Below are positions 35,892 through 44,856 of a stretch of DNA of 64,000 bases, piece by piece. The notes beneath the pieces were generated by a model that saw only the letters and a program-made list of their open reading frames with translations, did not search any database and was not told the origin of the DNA. This DNA is from Shewanella sp. Arc9-LZ. Lineage in GTDB: Bacteria; Pseudomonadota; Gammaproteobacteria; Enterobacterales; Shewanellaceae. Position numbers and translations under genes: made by a program. The stretch is taken from the NCBI RefSeq assembly GCF_010092445.1, contig NZ_CP048031.1:992001-1056000 (forward strand), in the 5' to 3' direction. Position 1 is the first letter of the stretch, and every line of letters starts with the position of its first letter.

Positions 35892-36548
35892 CTACTGCTT
35901 TAATGCTAAGTAGTTAATGACCCCAATGATATCGTCCAAGCTACGCATTTCATTTAAATTGATAGCGTATTTATCGTTAACAATAAATGCCGGTACACTT
36001 TGTACTGCATACGACACTTGCTGTTGACGCCACATGGTTAACTTTTTATTGGTGTCTGCACTGTCTGCTACCGTGTCATATTGCTCTGCATCGACACCAA
36101 ACTGAGCAAAAACATTTTTAATATCATCACGATTATTAATTTGTGATTGGTGTTCATGTCCAGCTGCAGCGTGGTCGTGACCGCCGGTATTATCTTTGCC
36201 TTGGATCGCGCCAAACATGGCTATTTTTAACGCTTCTTTATTATCTAGTTCATGAATAACCGCTAATGCGCGCATGACTTCAGTGCCCAAGTCGCTATTC
36301 ATAAAGTCGACATGTTTGCTGTCGAAAGCGATTTTTTTGTCTAAACCCGCCTTGATTTCAGGTAGATACTGGCTTTCCATATTGAAACAGTTATGGCAAT
36401 AGAACGAGAAGAATTCAGTGACTTTAGGTTCACTCGGAACCATGTTGTTTGATATTTGGGTGTAATGTTTGCCCTCAACAAATGGCGTAGCAAATGTGCT
36501 AAACGAGGCGGTGATGAGCGTTAGTACTATGGCAAAATATTTAATCAT
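35892..36548 (-). CDS. thiol:disulfide interchange protein, DsbA/DsbL-like
   Basis: 218 residues with a signal peptide (~20). The thioredoxin-like DsbA fold has its active site as CHNC (51-54, FYCHNCFNME) rather than the usual CPHC. The cis-Pro loop is present (VQSVPAFIV). A His-rich loop (GGHDHAAAGHEH, ~122-133) sits in the helical insert. It probably oxidises periplasmic proteins. The altered active-site dipeptide would change redox potential. A ribosome-binding GAGG precedes the start. Confidence 0.87.
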   Translation of the reverse strand: MIKYFAIVLTLITASFSTFATPFVEGKHYTQISNNMVPSEPKVTEFFSFYCHNCFNMESQYLPEIKAGLDKKIAFDSKHVDFMNSDLGTEVMRALAVIHELDNKEALKIAMFGAIQGKDNTGGHDHAAAGHEHQSQINNRDDIKNVFAQFGVDAEQYDTVADSADTNKKLTMWRQQQVSYAVQSVPAFIVNDKYAINLNEMRSLDDIIGVINYLALKQ

Positions 36549-37110
36549 GTAAACCTCAAATCTATGTTAATAGCGAATCAATGTAAGTAGTAAATCGATG
36601 TTAGTAGTAAATAGTCACTAGGATTCGATTAATCTGCTTGAGCTAATTAGGGTAAGTTTGTTAGCTGAATTATGGCTTAAATCATCAATCAAAAAGACGC
36701 TAATTTCGTGATCGATGCGTGCTTTATGAGGATAATCCTTTAATAAAGTTCAGATATTGCTGTGAGGTTAATGATCTGTGCCAATGTCACTATTGCGTGG
36801 TCATGAGCGGTTCATTGTTGATGGGTTATGTGGCAAGGCCGATATGGCATGCTGAATTAGCAGGGATAATATAGAAGGATGGATGTAGAACAGTAATCTA
36901 AATGCTGACAACGATAATGGCTGTGGATGAAGAGTGGTCATAAGCGGTTCATTGTTGTTGGGTTATGTGGCAAGGCCGATATGGCATGCTGAATTAGCAG
37001 GGCTGATGTGGAAGGATGAATGTAGAACAGTCACCCTGAACATTTTAGTGCTGACAACGATAACGGCTGTGGATGAAGAGTGTTCAACCACGGTAGTTTA
37101 CCGATCAACG
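36549..37110. other. 562-bp intergenic stretch, mainly a duplicated segment
   Basis: It holds the upstream region of the dsbA-like gene, short AATC-rich repeats near 36570-36610 and the tandem repeat at 36797-37080. The frame at 36934-37194 is an artefact of the repeat. No gene is supported. Confidence 0.6.
36797..37080. repeat. imperfect tandem duplication, 137/147 bp units
   Basis: Copy 1 (36797-36933) and copy 2 (36934-37080) share most of their sequence, including a 48-bp block nearly identical. Copy 2 carries a ~10-bp insertion near 37031. It lies in non-coding DNA upstream of the dsbA-like gene and downstream of the J-domain gene. Confidence 0.85.
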
Positions 37111-37770
37111 CTAATCTCTGAGTGTTTGCCATGCTTCGCACACTTCTCGAAAGCGTTCAGCATTACCTTGTTCACGATCGGGATGCCATTTTAATGCTAA
37201 CTTACGCCACTGTTTACGAATGTCCCTGTCGGTTGCAGTTTCATCAAGTTCAAACACTTTTAACGCATGACCTTTGTGCATCAACTGTGTGTTAACGCCA
37301 ATATACTCTTGAAAGCTAGACCAGAATGACTCAAGCATTTCCCGTACAACGTTTACGCTGGAATCATAATTGTTCCAATCGAGATAATAGTCACGTAATG
37401 CACCATCGCGAATATGTTGTATATCAGCACTGGCTGGAATGATCCGAAATATTTGGATTTCCATCGCCTTCACTTGCAACCACTGCTTGGGCATCAGTAT
37501 GTCTTGTAATTCATACAAGGCGTTCATCAGGAGAAAATTGCGTTTGAATAGGTCTTTTTCGGGTAATGGGTCAAGGTTATGCATTAAACCTTTAGTTTGT
37601 AATTCACTGGCTAAATGATGCACTTTCCAACTTTGATTTGATGATTGCAATAAACTCAGCACAGGCCATATGAGCGGGTTGTCACCTTTGGGCACATTGA
37701 GTTCGTTGCTGTCCGTGGTGTTTGCCAGTCCAGTACCGTCAGTATTGTGTAAGGTTTTATTGAGCAGCAT
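37111..37770 (-). CDS. DnaJ-related protein with C-terminal J domain
   Basis: 219 residues. The N-terminal ~160 match the DNAJ-related N-terminal family. The C-terminal ~50 are a J domain containing WHPDREQGNAERF, with the HPD motif needed to stimulate DnaK. It likely directs Hsp70 to specific clients. Unusually the J domain is at the C-terminus. A very long inverted repeat lies just upstream of the start. No chaperone gene is next to it. Confidence 0.88.
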   Translation of the reverse strand: MLLNKTLHNTDGTGLANTTDSNELNVPKGDNPLIWPVLSLLQSSNQSWKVHHLASELQTKGLMHNLDPLPEKDLFKRNFLLMNALYELQDILMPKQWLQVKAMEIQIFRIIPASADIQHIRDGALRDYYLDWNNYDSSVNVVREMLESFWSSFQEYIGVNTQLMHKGHALKVFELDETATDRDIRKQWRKLALKWHPDREQGNAERFREVCEAWQTLRD

Positions 37771-37799
37771 AGTGGCGTATTCATCCTGAATTGGCGATT

Positions 37800-37856
37800 A
37801 ATCTACTTGTCATTAAAACCCACTATGCCATAGTCGTTTTTAATGACAAGTAGATT
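37800..37856. repeat. perfect 19-bp inverted repeat, hairpin of 57 bp
   Basis: AATCTACTTGTCATTAAAA (37800-37818) is fully complementary to 37838-37856. The 19-bp loop contains a further palindrome, ACTATG/CATAGT. It lies 30 bp upstream of the J-domain gene start and ~260 bp before the phosphoribosyltransferase. Length and lack of mismatch suggest a mobile-element remnant or a strong RNA structure. Confidence 0.8.
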
Positions 37857-38117
37857 TATCTCCACCAATAAGCCTATTTGGCCACTCAGCGAATACGTTA
37901 ACTTGATAGTATGCTTACTGATGACAGATTGGTTCCGCGTGACATGATAGCCGATACGAGCATGCTTCAAATAGGTAACAATCAATATTGAGTCATATTA
38001 TGATTTGATCAACATTTTTATTTTTATGGGTTTGATCAATTAATTCCTATTCTTACAGGCAAGAAAGCTTTATTTGGTATAAAATTCTCCGCAATAAAAT
38101 AATCGGGGGCTTAACCA

Positions 38118-38684
38118 ATGACAGATAAACACTTTATTAGTGCGCAACAACTACTGGAAGATTCATTTAGACTCGCTGCACAAGTATATGATAGTGGCTT
38201 TCGACCTCAGTTTATCGTGGGTATTTGGCGCGGTGGTGCTCCAATTGGTATTGCAGTCCAAGAGTATTTTGATTTCAAGAAAGTTGAAACTGACCATATA
38301 GCCGTTAGAACGTCTTCTTATTATGGTATTGGCACTGACAAACAAGATAAGAATATCAAAGTACACGGTTTGCATTACATTATTGAAAATGCCAATGCTA
38401 GCGATGGTTTGTTGATCGTTGATGACGTATTTGACTCTGGCCGCAGTATTGATGCACTTATTGGTAAATTAAGAAAGTTCATGCGTTTGAACATGCCAAC
38501 CGATATCCGTATCGCATGCCCTTATTACAAGCCAAAAAACACTAAAGTAGACTTAAAACCTGAATATTTTATTCATTCATCTGAAGATTGGTTAGTGTTT
38601 CCCCATGAAGTGTCTGGGCTTAATCCGCAAGAAATTGCTGAAGGCAAAGCTGACTTTAAAAACATCCAAGAGTTGTTTTTATAA
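38118..38684 (+). CDS. phosphoribosyltransferase (hypoxanthine/guanine type)
   Basis: 188 residues. The PRPP-binding loop is GLLIVDDVFDSGRSID and an earlier IVGIWRGGAPIG provides the pyrophosphate loop. It fits bacterial purine salvage phosphoribosyltransferases (COG2236). The substrate is probably hypoxanthine, guanine or xanthine, but purine-specific residues were not assigned. It begins a small plus-strand block that leads to rlhA. Confidence 0.8.
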   Translation: MTDKHFISAQQLLEDSFRLAAQVYDSGFRPQFIVGIWRGGAPIGIAVQEYFDFKKVETDHIAVRTSSYYGIGTDKQDKNIKVHGLHYIIENANASDGLLIVDDVFDSGRSIDALIGKLRKFMRLNMPTDIRIACPYYKPKNTKVDLKPEYFIHSSEDWLVFPHEVSGLNPQEIAEGKADFKNIQELFL

Positions 38685-38859
38685 GCTATATTCAGCAGTT
38701 GTTTAAGCGGTAATTAGCAACGAATTTACTTAGAACTTTGTTCAAAGTTTGCTAAAGTATAAAGCTATGTGAGTGCGTCAACATACTTATGTCAATGCGA
38801 CAATATTAGTATGCTGGCGCACTTTTTTATCCGAATCAATGCGAAATTTAATTAACATT

Positions 38860-40773
38860 ATGGTTTCTGTAGAATTGTTCACCCCTGAGGCGCCTGTAAA
38901 GCGCCAACTTGAACTGTTAGCACCGGCTAAAAATGCTGATTATGGCATTGAAGCTATTCGTCATGGTGCTGATGCGGTTTATATTGGCGGCCCTGCATTT
39001 GGCGCGCGTCATAATGCTGGCAACAGCGTTAAAGACATCGCTCGCTTAGCTGAATTTGCTCATCGTTACCATGCCCAAGTGTTTGTGGCGCTCAATACCA
39101 TTTTAATGGATGACGAGATTGATAAAGCGCAAAAGCTTATTTGGCAACTTTATGAAGCCGGTGTCGATGCCTTGATTGTTCAAGATATGGGGGTTTTACA
39201 ATTAGATCTTCCACCTATCGCGTTACATGCGAGTACCCAAACTGATAACCGTAGCCCAGAAAAAACGGTTTTTTTCGAACAAGTCGGTTTTTCACAAGTC
39301 GTGTTAGCTCGTGAGTTGAATATTCCACAAATTCGCGACATTGCTGCTAGCACAAAGATGAAGTTAGAGTTCTTTATTCATGGTGCGTTATGTGTCAGTT
39401 ATAGCGGTTTATGTAATTTAAGCCATGCGTATTCTAATCGCAGTGCTAATCGCGGTGAATGTTCACAGATGTGTCGATTGCCGTGTAATTTAACTACGCG
39501 TGAAGGTGAAGTATTAGCTGAAAATAAGCATTTATTATCACTAAAAGATAATAACCAAACGGATAATTTAGAAGCCTTAATTGATGCGGGCATTAGCTCA
39601 TTTAAAATTGAAGGCCGCTTAAAAGACATTACTTACCTCAAGAATGTTACCGCACATTACCGTCAACAACTGGATGCCATTATTGCTAAACGCAATGATG
39701 TAGAATCTATTTCTCATGGTCGTTGTGAGTTTAATTTTACCCCCGATCCTGATAAAAGTTTTAACCGCGGTAAAACAGATTATTTTGTCAATGAACGCAC
39801 TGAGGCAATTGAACATTTTAGTTCGCCTAAGTTTATCGGTGAAAAAGTGGGCCGTATCACCCAAGTAGGTAAAGACTTTATTAAAATCGATACCAGTGAA
39901 AGTGGCAAAGACATTCATTTTAACAATGGTGATGGCTTATGTTTCTTTGTTGAACATTATGAAACCCAGCGGTTGTCTGACGATAAGCTCTCCGGTGTGC
40001 GCATTAACCGCGCCGACGGTAATACCTTGTATTTAACTGAGGTGCCTAAAGATCTTAAAATTGGCGTGATGATGTTCCGTAACTTCGATCATAAGTTTGA
40101 AGCTATCTTAAATAAAGATTCTGCCACCCGTAAAATAGCTGTTGATATGCAATTTTTTGATACCGATGACGGCGTCGGATTAACCATCACCGATGTACAC
40201 GGTATAAGTGCAACCGTTACCTTAGCCTGTGATAAAGCTCCTGCGAATGATCAAGCTAAAACGGCAGAAAATCTGAAAAAGCAACTTAGCAAACTTGGCA
40301 GCAGTGATTTTGTATTGAATAAGGTTAATTTACTGACTGAGCAAATGTGGTTTTTACCTGCCTCGGTGGTAAACGAGCTACGCCGCGATGCTGTGAGTGC
40401 ATTAATGGCCACAAGGGTGACGAGTTACCAACGACCAGAGCGTTGGGTGCACGATAAAACGGCGCGTTTTCCACAAAAAGCATTGAGCTTTTTATCTAAC
40501 GTGGCTAACGAAAAAGCGAAATCGTTTTATCATCAGCATGGGGTGATTCAAATTGAAGATACCTATGAGAAAAATAACGTGTTGCATGATGCACCGTTAA
40601 TGGTGACCAAACATTGTTTGCGTTACAGCTTTAACTTATGCCCGAAAGAAGTTGAAGGTATTAAAGCCGACCCAATGTTTTTAGATGTCGGTAAAGATAA
40701 ATTGAAGTTGGTGTTTGACTGCCATAAATGTGAAATGATGATTGTTGGTTCTAACCAATTAGTGAAACAATAA
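38860..40773 (+). CDS. rlhA: U32-family protein, 23S rRNA C2501 hydroxylation (RlhA)
   Basis: About 637 residues, U32 peptidase family. It begins with LELLAPAKNADYGIEAIRHGADAVYIGG, includes the cysteine motif CVSYSGLCNLSHAYSNRSANRGECSQMCRLPC (Fe-S ligands) and KIEGRLKDITYLKNVTAHYRQQLD. Length matches E. coli RlhA (653), not the shorter TrhP (453). RlhA, with iron and prephenate, forms 5-hydroxycytidine at 23S rRNA 2501. The start is uncertain: upstream in-frame starts (38773 and 38839) lack ribosome-binding sites; 38860 is closest to the family start. Confidence 0.88.
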   Translation: MVSVELFTPEAPVKRQLELLAPAKNADYGIEAIRHGADAVYIGGPAFGARHNAGNSVKDIARLAEFAHRYHAQVFVALNTILMDDEIDKAQKLIWQLYEAGVDALIVQDMGVLQLDLPPIALHASTQTDNRSPEKTVFFEQVGFSQVVLARELNIPQIRDIAASTKMKLEFFIHGALCVSYSGLCNLSHAYSNRSANRGECSQMCRLPCNLTTREGEVLAENKHLLSLKDNNQTDNLEALIDAGISSFKIEGRLKDITYLKNVTAHYRQQLDAIIAKRNDVESISHGRCEFNFTPDPDKSFNRGKTDYFVNERTEAIEHFSSPKFIGEKVGRITQVGKDFIKIDTSESGKDIHFNNGDGLCFFVEHYETQRLSDDKLSGVRINRADGNTLYLTEVPKDLKIGVMMFRNFDHKFEAILNKDSATRKIAVDMQFFDTDDGVGLTITDVHGISATVTLACDKAPANDQAKTAENLKKQLSKLGSSDFVLNKVNLLTEQMWFLPASVVNELRRDAVSALMATRVTSYQRPERWVHDKTARFPQKALSFLSNVANEKAKSFYHQHGVIQIEDTYEKNNVLHDAPLMVTKHCLRYSFNLCPKEVEGIKADPMFLDVGKDKLKLVFDCHKCEMMIVGSNQLVKQ

Positions 40774-40810
40774 CCGCATCGCAGCGAGATTTTATTCATC
40801 ATATTTTCTC

Positions 40811-40846
40811 CAGTGGCAGCATTACGCTTGCCACTGAGTTAATTTT
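40811..40846 (+). terminator. terminator after rlhA
   Basis: CAGTGGCA (40811-40818) and TGCCACTG (40829-40836) make an 8-bp stem with a 10-nt loop, followed by AGTTAATTTTT. Confidence 0.75.
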
Positions 40847-40967
40847 TCAAATAAGCTGCAAAAATAACCATTAAATAGCTGCCCAAACTCGTGCGTTTCG
40901 AGTACACTGCGCGGCTGAAATTTCATGGGTTTTAGCCTGTGATACCTTAAGTAGGAAAGAATAGATT

Positions 40968-41303
40968 ATGAGCGATAGCAAAAAGTATGCTTTACGTGTT
41001 ATTCAAATTGAAAACACGTGGAAAACCGAAATCACTCGTCGTATGACATCGACTAAAACCATAGTATCAAAAAGCCAAGATGGTTTTGCGTCAGAAGCAG
41101 AAGCTACTGCATGGGGCGAGCAATCACTGCAAGGTTTTTTATCTAAGCAAGTTGATCGTAACAAGCGTAAAACTGAAAAGCACCTTAAAGCTAAAAGTTT
41201 AGCAGCGGCTATAGCTGCAGAATCTGCCGTCGATGAAGAAGAGTTATTCGATGCTGAAGATGAAGACGATGCTGAAGACGAAGATGACGAAGAACTAAAC
41301 TAA
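40968..41303 (+). CDS. DUF3622 family protein
   Basis: 111 residues. The N-terminal ~65 match DUF3622 (KYALRVIQIENTWKTEITRRMTSTKTIVSKSQDGFASEAEATAWGE), followed by a Lys-rich helix and a C-terminal acidic tail made of repeated EDEDDAEDEDDEE. Function is unknown. The tail suggests binding to a basic partner such as RNA-binding proteins. AGGA lies at good spacing before the ATG. Confidence 0.85.
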   Translation: MSDSKKYALRVIQIENTWKTEITRRMTSTKTIVSKSQDGFASEAEATAWGEQSLQGFLSKQVDRNKRKTEKHLKAKSLAAAIAAESAVDEEELFDAEDEDDAEDEDDEELN

Positions 41304-41429
41304 CATCTTACCAACGATGTAAATGTTATCGATAAGTGTCAATTTTTGTATGTTCAGGATAGGATATACCTAATTAGAATGATTTTTAGTCAACTTATCT
41401 CTTTCTTGACCAAATAAGGATTCATTTGG

Positions 41430-42095
41430 ATGAACAAGATTGCTGCAATTATCGGCTGCTCGGGCTGTCTAGGAATTATGTTCCTGTTCCCGAGTAGTGC
41501 ATCTGCGACACTTCCAGCACTGATGGCATTTGGCGAAGATGACAACTCATCAGGTGCTATGGTGATGTCTGAGGATGTTCAAAAACTCACGGCTCTATCT
41601 GAAAAATTTGGCTTTTTACCGCCATTAGATTGGAAGCTTGCATTCAGCGATAAACGTGGCGATATGACAATGGCTGAGTTTATTCCATCCAATGAATCAT
41701 TAAATGATTGGTCTCGTTTAGTCTGTATGCAGGGGTTTAAAGGCTTAGCAAATGACGTTGAACCCGACCAGTTTTTAGATTCGATGGCGGCGACATATCA
41801 AGAACATTGTGAAGGCAAAATTGTTTATCAACAGCTAGGCAGTTCTAAAGTCGATGGGCTCGAGGCTGTACATGGTTTATTAGGCTGCACCAGTATGCCT
41901 AATATTCATCATTCTTCCACAGTGGTTGAAGCGTCTTATGTTTCCAGCCCGCAAGGTGAGATGGGCTATTTTACGGTGATAAGTGATGACGAAAATGTCT
42001 ACTTAATCCATAAATCCATTCGTACAGCCATTTTTACCACAGAGACAGCTCCTATCACTATCGATAATTATCGTAACTTCATGAGCCAACCTTAA
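41430..42095 (+). CDS. hypothetical secreted protein, 221 aa
   Basis: A signal peptide of ~26 residues (MNKIAAIIGCSGCLGIMFLF...SSASA) is followed by a soluble domain with several Cys (VCMQGF, HCEGK, LLGCTSMP). No family is recognised. It might be a periplasmic protein stabilised by disulfides. AAGGA supports the start. It is preceded by a 126-bp gap and followed by the B12 riboswitch region, but shares no operon with btuB. Confidence 0.8.
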   Translation: MNKIAAIIGCSGCLGIMFLFPSSASATLPALMAFGEDDNSSGAMVMSEDVQKLTALSEKFGFLPPLDWKLAFSDKRGDMTMAEFIPSNESLNDWSRLVCMQGFKGLANDVEPDQFLDSMAATYQEHCEGKIVYQQLGSSKVDGLEAVHGLLGCTSMPNIHHSSTVVEASYVSSPQGEMGYFTVISDDENVYLIHKSIRTAIFTTETAPITIDNYRNFMSQP

Positions 42096-42421
42096 CGTCG
42101 ACATTTATCGCTAACATTGACGACATATTCATATATTAGCGCTGTGTTGATATAATTAGTGCCGTGTTGATAGCGTTGTTGGCTATTTCTAGTGTCACTC
42201 TCGTAACATGTTGAATGCCCGACAAGTTGAATAATCTGTGAGTTAAGCTTTTGTTAGTATCAAGTTCACCTTAGGATCCGTTATAATCGCCGCGCTAATA
42301 TTTTGGGATGTCACTCATTAGTCAGACAGTACTATGGTACTCAATGTTAACGCAGACATAACAACAGATATTTTTCAATCATGAGTTGAATATCAACTTA
42401 TGATAATTTAATAGTCAATCT

Positions 42422-42608
42422 TTACGGTGCTTGCTTTGAAACGATAGACCAAAGCAGGATAATCGGGAAACCAGTGTAAATCTGGTACTGCCCCCGCAAC
42501 GGTGATTGGTGAGAGTCAGGTGCGCAATAACCTTGCGTTAATCATCTCGACTCGCGTGCGTTTACCTTTAGTGTAACGCCATAACCTTAGTCCGGAGACC
42601 GGCCTTAA
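42422..42608 (+). ncRNA. cobalamin (B12) riboswitch
   Basis: Clear family motifs: the box GGGAAACCAGTGTAAATCTGG at about 42466, then CTGCCCCCGCAACGGTGA, and the B12-box-like AGTCCGGAGACCGGCC (42589-42604). It lies 155 bp upstream of a TonB-dependent receptor. Adenosylcobalamin binding should repress that gene. An inverted repeat ATTTCGA/TCGAAAT just downstream may be part of the expression platform. Confidence 0.93.
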
Positions 42609-42762
42609 AGGTGATTTCGATGATTTCGGTGGGCAGATCTCGAAATGTAATGTGATACCGCTTGTGTGCTTATTTATAGAACCTTTCTGTAGAATAAGGC
42701 CCAAGAGGAGTTTTATATTGCGGCGTTATTGCCCCATTTTTCCTTTCAGGAGTTAAAGGTAA

Positions 42763-44742
42763 ATGGGTACTAAACCAACAAAAATTGCATTGTTATTAAG
42801 TGCTGTCTTCAGTGTCGCAAGTGTTAATGCTGTTGCGATTGAATCAGTTGTTACATCCCCCTCGTCTTCGGCTATCAGCATGGATGAAACCATTGTGGTT
42901 ATTGGCCGTAATGCTGCCAAGCCATTAAATATTGCTGCCAATGTTAATGTCATTGATGCTGCTGATATTCAAATGAGCGGCGCCACCAATTTAACCGATT
43001 TATTACGTGGACAATCTGGTATTCAGGTGTCGGATAATAACTCGGGCAGTGTATTTTCTATGCGTGGGTTTTCTGCATCACAAGCCGCTAATAACACGCT
43101 GATCTTAGTCGATGGACGCAGACTGAATAATATTGATATTGCGGCACCGAGCATTGAGTCGATCCCGATTAACTTAGTTGAGCGTATTGAGATTTTATCA
43201 GGCAGTGCAGGGGTACTATATGGTGACCAAGCTGTTGGCGGCGTGATCAATATCATTACCAAAGCACCGACAGAAACGGGTGGTGGTTTACAGGTTAGTG
43301 GTGGCAGTTTTGATACCTATGAAGCTAAGGGCGATATTTCAGGGGCTATCAACGATGCATGGCGTTACTTTTTAGCGGCCAGCTATAACGAAAGTGATAA
43401 TTACCGCGATAATAATGACAATGAAACTAGTTCTATTCTAGGTCGCTTACAATATCAAACAGATACCGAAGACTTCTATGTTGAAGTTAATCATTTTGAT
43501 AACGATCGCCAAGCACCAGGCGCGCTAACGCTGGCGCAGTACGAAGCAGATCCTCGCCAAGTAGCATCATTTTCTGAAGGTGAATTCTCTCATGAAATAA
43601 CCACAGCATTGCGCAGCGGTTATCAATACCAGCTGAATAATATTTGGGCCTTAGGTGCTGATTTAACCTACTCGGATACATCAACCACGAGTCTGTTATT
43701 TGGTGGAGCAGGGCGTATTGAGCGCGACTTATTAAGTTTCTCACCTAAAGCTACTGCTAACTATCATTTAGAACATGGTGATTTAAATTTTGTTGCTGGT
43801 ATTGATGTGAGTAAAGGTGAAGCTGATTTCGATACACTTTATACGCAACGAAATAATGAACAAACACAAAAGAGCGCTTATGTGCAAGCATCGGTACCGA
43901 TAACGCCGACGTTATCTTATGTTGTTGGTGGTCGTTATTCTGAAGTGACTGACGATTTATATGACCAATTACTTTATCCGAACCGTATTGAAATCGATAA
44001 TGACGCCCATGCGTTGGAGTTAGGGTTAAATTTTCGCCCAAGCAGTGAACATCGTTTTTATGTCCGTGCAAATGATAACTTCCGTTTTGCCAAAGTCGAT
44101 GAACAAGCTTACACCCCGCTTGATGTACAAGGTTTAAATCCACAAACAGGCCGTTCTTACGAAGCAGGTTGGGACTTTACCACTACAACTCAAACATTAA
44201 AAATCAATGCTTATCAACTTGAGTTAGAAGATGAGATTGTTTACGAAGGCGGTCGTACAGATGGGCCTTATGGAGGTGGTGCTAACGTAAACGCCGATGA
44301 ATCTCGCCGCTTTGGTGTGAGCACTGCTTATGATGTGCAGTTATCAAATGACTGGCTGCTAGGTGCTTCGTACGACTATATTGATGCAGAGTTCACTCAA
44401 GGTGAGAACGACGGTAAAGCGTTATCTTGGGTGGCAAAACATTCAGGTAAAGCCTTCGTAAGCTATGATTTTGCTGATAATTGGCAAGCGTTTGTTGAAG
44501 GTGTTTACACTGGTGAGCGTTACATGGAAGGCGACAACAGCAATACCGGTGATAAGTTAGACAGTTACGTGCTAACAAACCTTGCGCTTAACTATACCTA
44601 TTCAGGTTGGAATGGTAGCTTACGTGTAGATAACTTGCTTGATGAAGATTATGTTGGCACTGGTTATTACTCGGCTTATGGCAGTGGTTATTATTCTGGT
44701 ACTGGTCGCTCAATTAGACTGACTGCGGGTTATCGTTTCTAG
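42763..44742 (+). CDS. btuB: TonB-dependent vitamin B12 receptor (BtuB-like)
   Basis: 659 residues. A signal peptide (cut near VNAVA) is followed by a TonB box-like DETIVVIG, plug (VNVIDAADIQMSGATNLTDLLRGQSGIQVSDNNSG, ~65-160) and a 22-strand barrel ending in an aromatic strand (RLTAGYRF). Length is near E. coli BtuB (614). The cobalamin riboswitch upstream identifies the substrate as B12 or other corrinoid. Transporter partners (BtuCDF) are not in the window. Confidence 0.9.
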   Translation: MGTKPTKIALLLSAVFSVASVNAVAIESVVTSPSSSAISMDETIVVIGRNAAKPLNIAANVNVIDAADIQMSGATNLTDLLRGQSGIQVSDNNSGSVFSMRGFSASQAANNTLILVDGRRLNNIDIAAPSIESIPINLVERIEILSGSAGVLYGDQAVGGVINIITKAPTETGGGLQVSGGSFDTYEAKGDISGAINDAWRYFLAASYNESDNYRDNNDNETSSILGRLQYQTDTEDFYVEVNHFDNDRQAPGALTLAQYEADPRQVASFSEGEFSHEITTALRSGYQYQLNNIWALGADLTYSDTSTTSLLFGGAGRIERDLLSFSPKATANYHLEHGDLNFVAGIDVSKGEADFDTLYTQRNNEQTQKSAYVQASVPITPTLSYVVGGRYSEVTDDLYDQLLYPNRIEIDNDAHALELGLNFRPSSEHRFYVRANDNFRFAKVDEQAYTPLDVQGLNPQTGRSYEAGWDFTTTTQTLKINAYQLELEDEIVYEGGRTDGPYGGGANVNADESRRFGVSTAYDVQLSNDWLLGASYDYIDAEFTQGENDGKALSWVAKHSGKAFVSYDFADNWQAFVEGVYTGERYMEGDNSNTGDKLDSYVLTNLALNYTYSGWNGSLRVDNLLDEDYVGTGYYSAYGSGYYSGTGRSIRLTAGYRF

Positions 44743-44770
44743 ATTATCTTTTTTTAGCGAATAACCTTTC

Positions 44771-44804
44771 GAAAGCCAGTAAACTATTACTGGCTTTCGT
44801 TTTA
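44771..44804 (+). terminator. rho-independent terminator of btuB
   Basis: GAAAGCCAGTAA (44771-44782) and TTACTGGCTTTC (44787-44798) form a perfect 12-bp stem with a 4-nt loop, followed by GTTTTAA. Confidence 0.9.
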
Positions 44805-44856
44805 ATATATCGTTAAATTAATGAATAAAGTGATTTATTCTAAGAAAAGGTAATTG

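Noticed and set aside
36934..37194. 86-codon plus-strand frame
   Set aside because: It starts in a tandem repeat copy and runs antisense into the J-domain gene.
37803..37985. 60-codon minus-strand frame near the 19-bp inverted repeat
   Set aside because: No ribosome-binding site, and it ends in the inverted repeat arm.
42718..42756. 12-codon TTG-started leader peptide after AGAGGAG upstream of btuB
   Set aside because: The start codon is rare and the spacing approximate; the riboswitch already explains control.
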